From positions 39,293,832 through 39,357,831 of the forward strand of contig CM056387.1 of NCBI GenBank assembly GCA_029718625.1: a stretch of 64,000 nucleotides of DNA. Reading direction: 5' to 3'. This DNA comes from Synaphobranchus kaupii. Taxonomy: Eukaryota; Chordata; Actinopteri; Anguilliformes; Synaphobranchidae. This document shows, one piece after another, positions 34,381 to 45,771 of this stretch. The position numbers were made by a program, and so were the translations under genes. Numbering within the stretch: position 1 is the stretch's first letter; each line of letters starts with the position of its first letter. A model generated the notes under the pieces. That model was not told the origin of the DNA and made no database searches. It was given only the letters and a program-made list of their open reading frames with translations.

Positions 34381-35590
34381 GCTCTTTTATTTAAGCAGCT
34401 GGCAGGGTTTATTTGGTGTTTGTTATCCTCCTTTGACCTGTGGGGACTATTAAATGTCACTCCCCTTTAAGTGAAGAAGAAAGAAGAAAGACAACTTTGC
34501 CCAACTTTGGTTCACCTTTAAAGGTCAGGCGTTGCCATGGCGACAACCCCCCTTCTTTGTCTGTATGCCTCTGTCTCACACTCTCCTCTGTTCCTGAAAG
34601 GATCGGCGGGTCTTTTTCTTAAAGGTTTTACTTCAGATATCGGTGTTGACGTTTTTATTAAAAGAGCTTGTTGTGAGCAACGGGAAAAGCCGGGCAACAG
34701 GCAACACGTGGGACGCCTGATCATATCCACTCCCGGTCCCCCCGCTGATGAGAATTAATGTGCCGCCGAATATGCAGCGGATTAGAATTTTCGCTTTTCA
34801 GTCGTGGTTGCAGCAATTTATTAGAATTTGTTTGGCCGGCCGTGAAGTCTTCATTACAAAGTCCTGATGCGCTCGGGAGGGGCACGGAGGTCACAATTCG
34901 GTGGGCCGAATGAAGACGCGGCCGGCATGACAGCTCCAGGGAAAACAAACACGAACAAACACAGACCGAGAGCGCGGGCGGAACTTTTGTTCTGTTACTG
35001 GGAAGAAACAGGCCACCGGTGTGTTTCCTTGTATTTTAATTGTATTACTTCCTGCTTATGCAGATTTGTCGTTGAGGGAAAATGTTTGTTCACATTCGTG
35101 GTTTATATGAGTAGACTGCTGATTAGAGATAGTACGGCCACCGCTGTTCCTCCAATCCAAATACGGCACTCGTGTCAGCATGGGCGGCGGTAGGAAAAAC
35201 AGGATCGCTTCTCTTTATAAACCACATTTCACTTTTTTTTTTTAATGTATCATTGGTTATTATTTCATCCAGTTACTCCAGGCTTAGAGATGCATATCTG
35301 ATTATCTGTCACAAAGAAAGGAGTCATTTCACAAGAGACACGGGGACGGCCGGGAGAGGAATCAGGCACAGTCGGCACCTCTGACATTTTAATCAGTCAT
35401 TCAACTTCGCCAGCCATGCAAGGAATTGTCTTTTTATAATGGCTGTTACTGTAAGGCAATGTGTGCCGCTGTTGCCTTTGTGATGATTCTTAGATTTGTT
35501 TCCCTTCTTGTTGCTGTTGTTCTTCTCCTTCTTCAATGAATCTTTTATGTCACAGCAGATGTCAGGCTCGAAGAAATGTTTTAAAAAGGC
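34381..35590. other. Intronic sequence with scattered homeodomain-like cores
   Basis: GATGAGAATTAATGTGCCG at 34746, CGGATTAGAATTTTCGC at 34779 and TTTAATCAGTCATTC at 35388. No reading frame of interest. Confidence 0.4.
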
Positions 35591-35925
35591 AGACTCAGGT
35601 AAGGTTTTTCTCGGCCCGAGTCGGCCCCGTCAATTGTTTGGCACGGGGAGGGGGGGTCTATTTTTGCGGGGATTTATGGAGCGGGGGGGTAGGGGCGGGA
35701 GCGAGCGGCGTCACGCTCGCGCGGGTCCGCCATCGGCCGCGCGGCCCTAACCGCAGCCCCGCGGCTCTGGAGTGGGCGGGAGAAGTCCCTCCTCGTGCGT
35801 TTGGAGAAAGGCATCATCTGTAACGACGTGAATGAACTGGATGCACGGGGAAAATAACGAAGGCTGCCAGGAAAGAGGAGGCCGCGGCCGGGCTCGGCAC
35901 AGATTGGGACCGCAAAAACAGCAGC
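35591..35925. promoter_or_regulatory. CpG-rich patch
   Basis: GGCGGGAGCGAGCGGCGTC, CTCGCGCGGGTCCGC and GGCCGCGGCCGGGCTCGG give high CpG over about 300 bp. Candidate intragenic CpG island. Confidence 0.4.
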
Positions 35926-36365
35926 TCCAAAACATAAACAGCATGTATAAAAACGTTTTTAAATCAAATTTATTAGCACCAGTTATTGTTTTATGTGCCT
36001 TTATGGCTTTTGCAGCGGGGGTTGAGGGATGCGAACAGCAGAAAGAATGGCTATGAGACCATTAGCGGGGTTTCTCACTGGGAAACAGAAGTGATGTGAA
36101 GTGACACGGCCTGACTCAATTCCCGCTTCTGAGAATCACGCTCTGCGGGAGCTTTCTCCGCCGGCTGGAGAGAGAGGCTTGGATGTGTACCTCCGCAGCC
36201 GGGAGGAAACGTTAGACAACCCCTCAATATATCCTCAAGGAAGTGTTTTTCTCATATCGATTGCCACAGGAATCTATCTGGGTTTATTTGCAAAAGTAGA
36301 GAGAGACACACACATTGCAGTGGGAAAGGAGAACACAATTCAGGAAGAAAACAAGCATTGCTTAG
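35926..36365. other. Unique intronic sequence
   Basis: Nothing distinctive. Confidence 0.45.
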
Positions 36366-37090
36366 GTCTTTCTCTCTTTTTTTTGTGGTAAAATAAAAGC
36401 TTATTTAATGCTTACAACCATCTGAGATGAGCAATCATCTCCATAGCATGTATAAAATTGTCTTATCAAGAGAGATGGAGCAAAACAAAAAGTGCTTTTC
36501 ACCTTATTAAAGGGAATATTTAACATTCACAACAGGGACCTTTTAGCTGTAAAAAACAATTTTCCTTCTCGTGCTTTGCTGCAGCCCAGATGTGTAGCAG
36601 ATGGATTTATTTTACCGCATGAATTATTTACTGGACTTAAATCAAAAATATTGAGGGGCCCAAAGTGCTGGATTATGCATTCTTACATATATTAATGATG
36701 GCCCAGGCATTCATAAACATATAGGGCAGATATGTAGCGACAGTGAAAATAATTTAAAGATTTCATAATGAAATCAGTACATCATCAGAGGCGTGTTTTC
36801 ATAAATAAATAATTGCAAATAAACACAATACGTGAGCTAGCAAACTGCGGCATGCATTTTAATACTTAGACTATCCTTCAATCCAGACTGCCCGTGTCAA
36901 AATAATAAGGAGAAATGAGCCAAACGCTAAACATTGTTAAATTCCTTCGTGAGACACAACGCTCATTATTATAGAGAGTCCACATATCTACAACTGTGTT
37001 GTGCAGCAAAATACAGCACTGTTGCCTCGATGACATAGGATGAGGATTTATTTTTTTACCTTGTAGAGCACATTAACATTCACGTGCGTT
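36366..37090. promoter_or_regulatory. Candidate conserved noncoding sequence, long AT-rich block
   Basis: Over 600 bp without simple repeats: CATAATGAAATCAGTACATC, CATAAATAAATAATTGC, TTGCAAATAAACACAATACG and AAAATAATTTAAAGATTTC. Fork-head, POU and homeodomain-like cores. Inference only. Confidence 0.35.
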
Positions 37091-37100
37091 CGCGTTTGTC

Positions 37101-37117
37101 ACCCCCCCCCCCCCCCC
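37101..37117 (+). repeat. Poly-C run
   Basis: Homopolymer of about 17 C. Confidence 0.9.
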
Positions 37118-38635
37118 TATAAAACACAATGCGAGCGCAAATCTTCCTGTTTTGCTTCCCACGCATAATTTGGTGGGATATTGTGCATCGGGTGTCAACA
37201 AAGTGCTCTGCGAATGACTAATCCTCCCGTTTCACAGGTGAGGTGTTTGCTATCAGACCTCACAGAGTGCCGTTTTGCTTATTCACATAAAAGTTCTCCC
37301 GGAAGCGAACGGGAGATAGCGGCTTTGTGCCGTGCAGCAGCGAGCGTGCGCGCCACCAGTCCTCCGGGCTATCTTCGGCCTCAGGCCTTATTCGCTGTCT
37401 GTGGCGAAAGGCGGACAGGTCAGCTTTACCTCTCCTCCGCAGCTTTTGCTCTGTAAGAAGTCTCGGCGGTCAGCTGCTAATTCCTTTGCTGCCTACACAG
37501 TGCAGACAAACCTGCCGCAGGCTGGGATATTTCTTTTGGGAGGGGGGGGGGGGGTGGGAGTGCAGGGGGGTAGAGGACTCTTGGCCTTGGTCGGATTTTC
37601 TTTTGAGTCCGACCCATCATCTCGGCAGCTACCTTGAAAACAACAGGCCGCCCGGTCGCACGCTGTATTCACGGTCTGCCGGCAGAAGGCGACAGGGCTA
37701 TGGCTGGCGAGTCAAATCAACTTCCCCATCCCTCTTACTCTCACTGTGCTGTAGAGCTAGCTGCTCCCCGCCTCATAGCTCTCGCTGTTGCGTGTGCTGG
37801 CAGTTCTTCTAGCTTGCTTGCTTCCTTGGAATCCGTTTTTAGCCCTGACAGCTATCTAGCGGACTACTGTACTGTCTAGGCCGTCTTCACCCTCTTGAAA
37901 AGACATGCCCCTAATGGATCTGCAGCTATGTTAGCTACAAAACCAGTAAACAGGAACATAAAGAGCTAATTGAAAGCAAACCCCTCTAGAGCTACTTTGC
38001 TAGCAAGGAGTAAGAACATGCATGCATTTTTGTATCATAACAGCAAGGTGGTAAATGGCTCAAACTTATGGATGGTAATGTGCTATTGAATCTCTCACAT
38101 TGCAATGTAATGTAACAGAGTATTTTACTAGTTAGCTGATGAGCATTGATTTCTTTTTATTTGATGGCAATGCAGTTCTGTACAAGGTGGTGAGGCTGGT
38201 TTTATTTATTTATATATTGCTGTTTGTATATTTACCGTATCTATCGAGTTCAGCAAATAACAAAGACCAACTGAACAGAATCCGTTGTTGTACGATTCAG
38301 CTGGCTTTGGAGCAAGGGTGCATTGTCGCATTTGGCTACCTGACTACCCAGAATGCACAGAGGCATATGATATGCTCCACATCTCTACATCTGTCTGGGT
38401 GTAGCCGACTCACTGAGCAGGCTCTGAGCCTCTGGCTTGGACAGCATAGCAGCATGGCTAAGCCTATAGAACTGGGCTTTAAACTCTGCGAAAACTGCGC
38501 TCTGGGAAGTTATTGTGTGAACACACACAGCGTTTTAGGTTTGTTGTCTGCAAATTGCCAGGCTGGCGCGCCTGCGTTTGGATTCGGAACGGCACCCTGG
38601 TCACGTGCCAGGTCACAGCTGACACAGTGGACCCA
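37118..38635. other. Unique intronic sequence
   Basis: G run at 37541-37553. Open frames up to 182 residues on the plus strand (38139-38687) match no family I recognise and run into the GA repeat. Confidence 0.5.
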
Positions 38636-38639
38636 CTGC

Positions 38640-38746
38640 AGGGAGGGAGGGAGGGGGAGAGAGAGAGAGAGATGCAGGCCGCACTGAGAGAGAGATGCAG
38701 GCCGCACAGAGTGAGAGAGAGAGAGAGAGAGAGATGCAGGCCGCAC

Positions 38747-38787
<41 letters not shown>

Positions 38788-39051
38788 GGCCGCACTGAGA
38801 GAGAGTGAGAGAGCTAAAGAGAGAGAGAGATATGCAGGCCACACAGAGTGAGAGAGAGAGATATATGGAGGCTGCACAGAGAGAGAGAGAGCGAGAGAGA
38901 GATATGGAGGCCACACAGAGAGAGAGAGAGAGAGATAGGGAGAGAGAGAGAGATATGCAGGCTGCACAGAGAGAGAGAGAAAGAGAGAGAGAGAGATGCA
39001 GGCCCCACAGAGTGAGAGAGAGAGAGAGGCAGAGAGAGATGCAGGCCGCAC

Positions 39052-39088
<37 letters not shown>

Positions 39089-39096
39089 GGCCGCAC

Positions 39097-39135
<39 letters not shown>

Positions 39136-39150
39136 GGCCGCACTGAGAGG
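38640..39150 (+). repeat. GA-rich minisatellite with GATGCAGGCCGCAC core
   Basis: About a dozen units in which GATGCAGGCCGCACAGAGTG (variants GATATGGAGGCCACAC, GATATGCAGGCTGCAC) is followed by a variable (GA)n. Unit length varies with the (GA)n, roughly 28-60 bp. Minus-strand Leu-Ser frames are artefacts. Confidence 0.95.
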
Positions 39151-39194
39151 CTGGGTGGGCGGCTGGCTCTCAGGCCCTCTGCAGCCTGTGTTGG

Positions 39195-39262
39195 AGCAGC
39201 GGCAGCAGCAGCAGCGGCGGCAGCAGCAGCGGCGGTAGCAGCAGCGGCGGTAGCAGCAGCGG
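39195..39262 (+). repeat. (GCA)n/(GCG)n trinucleotide repeat
   Basis: GCAGCAGCAGCGGCGG-type units, about 22 triplets. It would read poly-Ala or poly-Ser if translated, but there is no exon context. Confidence 0.9.
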
Positions 39263-40079
39263 GGTCATTTACATATAAATGAAAGTTGGCGATCACACGG
39301 TGCTGACCCCATTTATTCCGGCGGACAGACAGGCAGGCAAGGCAGGCGCCGGCGAGTTGCCGAATTACTCCAAATTACCGCATTTCCATCTCCACATCGG
39401 GGCTGTCAGAGCCGCACTCATCGGCAGCGCATTCTTTTTGCCGCCAGGAGTGACTCTAATTGGCAGTGGTGAATTTAAAGGACCTGTCATCGCCTGCGCC
39501 TGTCACCAACGTGACACCTACCCTACTGGATTTATAAAAAAAATAAAATAAAATGAAATAGACGCGGAGGGGAGCGCGTGTACACAGAGTGAGACGATGG
39601 CCGCGGGACAGCAGCGAGGCTCTGGTAAACATGAGCGCATGCAGAACGTCGTTTCTTCGGCTTTCCCTTCTCCCGCAGTAACAGTACATCAGTTCTCCGA
39701 CGAGCATCGGGGAGAGGCCCCGCTACGAGTCTATGAGTGTCGCCACAATCATCCGCTCGGCAGTTCGCCTGATGTTGCACTCCAAGCACCGCGAGTCTGA
39801 CAGCTGAACGCGTCGCGGCTCTGTGTTTTTTCGCGCGCGGCGGAATAGCGGCCGTGTCCTTTACATGCTAACGTAGCATGTACTGGAATCCCCAGATGAA
39901 AGCTCGCTGCGTACAGGCAACTGGGCCTCGCCGTGGTCAACCGCCACCGGGCGAAGAAGTCGTATTCGACTTTCGACTTATCAAGCAACGCCGGGCTCCG
40001 TTTGCCCTACGCGCGCAATCTTGGCCGGTCGAGCAAAATTCCCTCATTAGATCATTAAAATAAGGTCGCCGTCTGACTT
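39263..40079. other. Intronic sequence, moderately CpG-rich
   Basis: A 67-codon plus-strand frame (39597-39800) has a good start context, but no recognisable product. Treated as noncoding. Confidence 0.45.
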
Positions 40080-40240
40080 TGGAAGCAAAAAATAAATCAG
40101 AAGGGCCTCCTAATTGCGGAAGATTGATACGTTCTCGGTAATCAGCGTCTTTTATTTGTTTAATGAAACGATGGGGATCGTGGAGTGACCCTCAGATAAT
40201 TAGTCTAATTACGCAGTGAAAAGCAGAGGGCCCTTCTCTC
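40080..40240. promoter_or_regulatory. Candidate conserved noncoding element
   Basis: CCTCCTAATTGCGGAAG, CGGTAATCAGCGTC, TTTGTTTAATGAAACG, CAGATAATTAGTCTAATTACG: dense homeodomain cores in unique sequence. Confidence 0.4.
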
Positions 40241-40557
40241 TCTGTTTATAGGGACTTGTATCTCATGTTGAGCTGATGCTGAATCAGTGACAAACCTGTT
40301 CTAGGAGTGTAGGAGTTGCCAGCTTGGCTGAAATATTCCTGTGGCTTCTTGTTGTGCTGTAGAACATTGGATTTCTCTTTGCCCTTAGGTACAAAGGAGG
40401 GAAAATTACTTTCGGTTTCAGAATAAACTGGATTCCTAAACAATGCAAGTTTAAACAGATATGGATTCAATATTTATGAAAGGGGACAGTTGGCCACCAC
40501 ATGCCTTCAAAGATTTAGAAATGAGATCTGCATGGTGATTGGTTTCACCCAGAGTGA

Positions 40558-40600
40558 TGTGTGTGCCTGTGTGTTTCCATGCATGCGTGTGCATGTGTGT

Positions 40601-40632
<32 letters not shown>

Positions 40633-40685
40633 CTGTATATGTGTGTGTATGCGTGTGTGTGTCTGTATATGTGTGTGTATGCGTG

Positions 40686-40773
<88 letters not shown>

Positions 40774-40787
40774 TGTGTGTGTGTGAG
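40558..40787 (+). repeat. (TG)n array leading into (GTGC)n
   Basis: TG-rich with TGTATATGTGTGTATGCG duplicates at 40634 and 40666, then about 18 GTGC units at 40699-40773. Confidence 0.95.
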
Positions 40788-41151
40788 TCAAGCTCTATAA
40801 TGCTAGCGCTATGCTAATTACAGGCCTTTTGCTGTGCCCCATTGTTTCTTATAGGCCTCCCATGTAATGTGGTAATACAGCTCGGTACATGAAGTGAAGA
40901 TAGTGGAGAATAAAGTGTGATATGAGCCACTTGACAATAACATTTTTATTTCCAGTTAATTAATGTATGCCCACTTCTGCTGGGGACCCTAAGGGCTGCT
41001 GGGACCCAACTGACAAATATCAAGACTCTGACGGAAAGAGAAAGGAAGATGGAGAGAAGGAAGGAAAGCGAGCATTTGCTCCATATAATTATATGTGCAC
41101 CATGTGTGCATGGTTATTTCTGCACACTGTGTTGACTGCTCCCAAACTAGC
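40788..41151. other. Unique intronic sequence
   Basis: Nothing distinctive. Confidence 0.5.
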
Positions 41152-41155
41152 TTAA

Positions 41156-41324
41156 TGGTGCAACAACGGCTCATCCCGGAGAAAGCTCTGTCAGGTATAG
41201 CTATCACATGAGACGTGAAACAGAGCCGTATATAAGGCTTTTCCTTATATACAGCTCTTTTTTTTGTGTCTCGTGATAGCTATACCTGACAAAGCCCACT
41301 CCACCTCAAAACACTGTTGCACCA
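41156..41324. mobile_element. 169-bp foldback MITE with TTAA flanks
   Basis: Ends TGGTGCAAC / GTTGCACCA inside TTAA at 41152-41155 and 41325-41328. A second symmetric block (GTCAGGTATAGCTATCAC / GTGATAGCTATACCTGAC) and a central GTATATAAGG/CCTTATATAC make nearly the whole element one hairpin. TTAA duplication points to piggyBac- or Kolobok-type mobilisation, but the ends lack the CCC start common in piggyBac. Confidence 0.8.
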
Positions 41325-41498
41325 TTAAACATTTGCAGCATCCAGTACTGTGTGTGTGGGCATCTCTTTCCTCACCTGTCTACTTGCTACGGTCTGCTCC
41401 TGCATGCACTAGCACCTCTTTAAAGCATGTTTGCACACCATGAAAAGTATTAATAGCAAGAGGATGTCAGTAATTCACCTTGATGAAGAAATATACTG

Positions 41499-41503
41499 TG
41501 TGT

Positions 41504-41544
<41 letters not shown>

Positions 41545-41575
41545 ACTGTCGCAACATATCTGCTCTGTGTACACA

Positions 41576-41643
<68 letters not shown>

Positions 41644-41645
41644 CA
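41499..41645 (+). repeat. (TG)n and (GCAC)n arrays
   Basis: (TG)n at 41499-41543, a short unique spacer, then about 18 units of (GCAC) at 41573-41645. It is the reverse-complement type of the (GTGC)n array 800 bp upstream. Confidence 0.95.
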
Positions 41646-42470
41646 CAGATATGGCAACCAAAAGAAAAGACTATGCTATTAGGGCTTTAAAGGCTGTCGC
41701 TAATTTCAAAGTGTTTTGAGGATAATTTAGACATGAAATTTTTAAAAAGAGCAGAATGACTGTGTTTAATATGCGGTGCGTAGATCCTATTCATCTTCAT
41801 CTGAGGCTTTTAAATCTTTCAGGCAGACTGTCCCTTTGAATGACCAAGATTTCAGCACCTGACTCATTCCTCGCTCCCTGGGTCAAGAACAACTGCCTGT
41901 GAAATAACGTATGAAATAATCTCTCGTATGAATCATCCCCCTCGCAGGCTGAGGGCTAATGAACAGCCGAAATTGCCATGGCTTCTCCTCCGAACCACAG
42001 AATGCAGGAGAAAGGTCCTGGGCGCGGCGCTTATAAGAGAGTGTGGCAGATGTTTCATTAAATTCCGAGCATCTTGGTAACCTGGGATTTTCCATGTTTG
42101 TGATGAAATAATCAGGTTTTTTTGTTGTTGTTGTTGTTGTTGTTGTTTCTTCTGGCCTCGGATGGAATGCAGCAACAGTTGAAGAGCCATCAGCACTTGG
42201 AAAACGCGCGTGCGTCTTTACGGATTGGCGCCTGCTACGACAGCGAGGTCGGGAGCACTTGGAGTCGAGCTGTGCGATGCCAGATCTTGTCAGGCGAGCC
42301 GTCCCCATTTTACCGTTCCGCCAAACAGACAGCGAAGTTAATGCTTAACACTTTCCGTGAGCTGGATAACCTGTCCGCATTGATAATGCTATCTGTGACC
42401 CTGTAAAACCATTAGCGGGCCTGAGACAATGCTGATCGGGCACCTTCTGGCGGGCTCAAAATAGACCCGT
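41646..42470. other. Unique intronic sequence with (GTT)n
   Basis: (GTT)n at 42122-42148. No gene recognised. Confidence 0.5.
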
Positions 42471-42855
42471 CGCAGAGGAGTCCGCCGGATCTCCCTCAGG
42501 GCTACGTGCGCGAGTCCCCCAAAAAAGCCAGGACCCCCTGCCTTTACACTCCGACGTAGGGTTTAGGGGCGCGTCGCCGCGGGAACCAGGAGGCGGGTTA
42601 TGACAGCGGGCGTGAAAAAAAAAAATTATAATAAAGAGGCCGGCGATGACAAGCCCTGGGCGTAATTATCTGTGAGCAGCGCGGTTATTCCTTATTGAAT
42701 TCCGATGAGGCGGATCGATGCGGTCCATACCGGGTGTTTATTCCCCAGCTCAATCACGGCGACGGTCGATAGCGGAGAGCAGGAGGAGGACGGGAGGACG
42801 GGAGGACGGGGGCGCGGGGGCGCGGGGGCCTGTGGGGGGGGGGGGGGAGGTGGCC
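42471..42855. other. CpG-rich and G-rich patch
   Basis: CpG-rich sequence followed by GGGAGGAC triplicate at 42790-42808, GGGGGCGCGGGGGCGCGG and a G run at 42834-42847. Confidence 0.5.
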
Positions 42856-43185
42856 TATCTCGGCAGAAATGATGAATAATTATTTGTTTCCACCGCCAGC
42901 CTCATTTGTATTTTTACCGAATTACCCCCCAGATGCGCAGCCTGAACCCACTTAAGCGTGTCACTTAGCGTTTGTTTAAGTTTGCAGAGACACGGGCCTC
43001 ATCAACTTACAACGAGTCTGTGGTTAAGTGGCCACTTGTCACATTTATTTATTTTATTTCTCAAATGCGAGGCGTACCGCTACGGCACCAGCTTATTCAG
43101 TTCGTACGCGGTGCGCGGCACAACACAGGTGAAGCAGCAGTGTAGCCAGAAATATCCATACCTTGTAGTTATGAACCTGTATAGA
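42856..43185. other. Unique intronic sequence
   Basis: ATTTATTTATTTTATTT at 43042-43060. Otherwise nothing. Confidence 0.45.
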
Positions 43186-43315
43186 ACTAGGCGGGCCAGA
43201 AATACCTAGGTGGGCATTCGCAATTGGGTGTGACGGTTCAGTCAGGATAAATGGGTGGGCCAGGATACTATTTAGGTGGCCGTGGCCCCACCCTGGCCCA
43301 CCCATGCCCACGCCA
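43186..43315. mobile_element. Possible hAT-type element remnant
   Basis: TTTAGGTGGCCGTGGCCCCACCCTGGCCCACCC resembles the 3' ends of common fish hAT elements, from memory. A 13-bp inverted pair, TGGGTGGGCCAGG / CCTGGCCCACCCA, lies at 43252-43264 and 43291-43304. No complete termini. Confidence 0.4.
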
Positions 43316-43332
43316 GCGAGGGGAAGTCACTG

Positions 43333-43501
43333 ACACACGGCAAAATGTTCCACGTAAAATCAGCTTTGCTAGAGTCCTTTTAACTCTAATAGAGTATAAG
43401 TTGTTCCTGTTGGACTCATACAATATAAAACTCTGTTAGAGTTGATTTATCACTGATCGCTGTTAGAGAGTTTTTTTTAAGACTAGGAATTTTGCAGCGT
43501 A
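43333..43501. mobile_element. MITE of the ACACRGCAAAA family
   Basis: Left ACACGGCAAAATGTTCCACG and right (reverse complement) ACGCTGCAAAATTCC. Internal AAAACTCTGTTAGAGTTGAT and ACTCTAATAGAGT are shared with the 30.9-kb copy. Confidence 0.65.
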
Positions 43502-45365
43502 AATCCACGTGATTCCATCAGAATGATATTGGGACCTGAAGTGCATCTGCTTTGATGCAAACTAATTTGGATTCCGCTGGGCTAAAGCCATTTTAATCCA
43601 AAGGTGTACTTTGCTGCCACCTTCCCTTTAAACAGATTGCGCCATGCATTCTCAAGTGTCAGGCTACCCATTAAAGAGCAACGTATAGTTCCTGTATAAT
43701 TTGAATAATCTTTAAAGTGTTTATATATAGTCACAAAGTACATAATCCTTTTTGAGTCGCGCAGCAGGAAACTGCACTTACGAACGCAGGAGTGTATGCG
43801 AATTAACAGTGTGAAATTACAAACATTGCAGAATATTGAAATGGCCCCCACAGGCAATCCCTCATCCCGTTACTGAGGCAATTCTGTGCGCTGGATTTTT
43901 AAGATGTATGGAAATCTCCCTCGAATCCGTGGTATACATTATAAATAAAGTTTCCCATTCTGCATGCCTGTCAACCGCATGAAATCTCGCATGCGTTCAC
44001 CCACCCCCACCCACCCCTGTATCCCCCACCCCCACCGTGTGTCACAGGCGTGTTGAAGATCATGTGACGAGCATCGCGGAGCGTGTTGGGCCTGTTCGCC
44101 TGCGGTCACGGCGCACGTTGATTCGTCTCCCCCTGCTTTTTCATTGATTTTATTTTAAACAAGGGGGAAATGTTTGAGAAATGAGATGCCCGCGGGACGC
44201 AGGGGAAGAGTACAGAAACGGGGGGGAAGTGGCGGGGGTGTGAGGGGGGCGGGGGGAGCTGAGAGAAAAAGTGATCTTAACCGTTTTATCCCTGCATCCC
44301 ATCTGTTTATAAACGCGATGTTACCCATGGTCCTCGTCCTTGGACAGAGATTAGTGCTCTCCCTTTGCCTGAAATATGTGCATATGTGAGCCGCGCTCTG
44401 TGTTTAAAAATCCCTTTCATTTCTGCTTTTACTTTGTGGTTTCTAAATGAATCACTTGGAGTTGGCAAACTCGTCTCATTTCACGTCATGGTACAGTTCC
44501 TACTTTAAAATGATTCCCTGCTTAGTTCAATTTAAGTTGTGCGAAGAATAATCGATCCCCCCATTAATTCTACTTAGCAGCGCTTCGCGCTACAAGCGTG
44601 GGGTTTAGTAGTCCACAAAGGGCCACCTGTGCTGAATGGGTGACCTTTACAAGCACTGGGTCCTCATTGATTTTCAGCAGGACCTATTTCATGAACTGGG
44701 TTTTAAGACAGGACTCAGATGAAGATGAACTATGAGGCTAAATCACTTTTCTTGGCCCTCCCCCCGCACTTTCTTGGCCTTCTTTGCTGGAAAATGAATG
44801 CCTCACCACCCCGCCTCCCCCTCATCCACCCCAGAGGAGCTTTTAGGCGCTCGCAGGAAGGGAGCTCATCACTTTGAACCGCGAGACGTGCGGTTTGTAC
44901 AAAACGTGGCGGGATGAAGTTGTCTTTGCTACAGAATGCCCCCCTCCCCCCCCCCCCCCCCCCCTGTATTTATAGGTCTTACCCACAATGCAAAACACAA
45001 TGTAATCTGCACCGACAAACTCTAAGAGCTCCCAGAGCTACAGTAAAAAGCAAATCGGTAAGGCAGAGTTATGGAAACAATTTGGACACACAGGAAATTA
45101 GGGAACGTTACTGAGGTGGAACATTGCTTGTAGTGCTAAGAGGTCAAAGGGTCAAAGCCAAATGCTGTAGCATGCACCACCACTTGAGCATTCAAATTTT
45201 ACACACGTTTAAAGACCCTGTAGCATCAAAATCAACTCTTTATAGTTATGTTATTCATAAAGAGCAAAAAAAGGCACTATTATATTAAGTCTATCCATTG
45301 AAGTAATTGTACCACTGCCTAATGATTCGGTAATGGTATTTGCGAGACCATGTTGCTTATGTAAG
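43502..45365. other. Unique intronic sequence
   Basis: C/A-rich stretch at 43999-44035, G-rich stretch at 44219-44256 and C run at 44939-44964. No gene. Confidence 0.5.
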
Positions 45366-45545
45366 AAGCATGGCGATTTGCATTTTAACCAAGCAGAGCT
45401 TTAGTGGACGGCCTACTATATGCAAATTGTCCGGTGAAAATATCCATTACACAATGGACGTGGCAGTTCTCATGTTAATAAATGTCATACCCTCCATTAA
45501 AAGGACATTTCTTAAATATTTTTAAAGAATATTAACATACTGAAA
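45366..45545. promoter_or_regulatory. Candidate element with convergent POU octamers
   Basis: ATTTGCAT at 45376-45383 and ATGCAAAT at 45420-45427 are inverted perfect octamers 36 bp apart in unique AT-rich sequence. POU-domain factors recognise ATGCAAAT. Confidence 0.35.
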
Positions 45546-45735
45546 TAATGACTAAATTAAAATTATGGAATTAAAAAGTGAAGAAAATGAGGGTCTTGGG
45601 CAGAGGGTGGAAGTATTCTTATTTTTCCCATGAATTTGTTATCAAATCCACTTCTAAATGGTATGCATGGTGCATGCGTGTATACAGCCGTACAGGTTGC
45701 CCCCTTGTGCTGGCGGCTTCTGGGAGGAGGAGCTG

Positions 45736-45771
45736 GTGGGGTCGGGGGGGGGGGGGGGGTGGGGGGGGGGC
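45736..45771 (+). repeat. G run
   Basis: About 17 G, T, then about 10 G. G-quadruplex prone. Confidence 0.9.

Noticed and set aside
39195..39262. (GCA/GCG)n as a polyalanine- or polyglutamine-coding exon
   Set aside because: No flanking coding sequence or splice sites that make sense; treated as a trinucleotide repeat.
38139..39296. Leu-Ser and Arg-Glu rich frames and a 182-residue frame at 38139-38687
   Set aside because: GA/CT repeat translations. The 182-residue frame has no recognisable domain and ends inside the repeat.
39597..39800. 67-codon frame with a good Kozak context after a GC-rich, triplet-repeat region
   Set aside because: No homology recognised, no splice sites or polyadenylation context, and opposite-strand frames of the same length exist.
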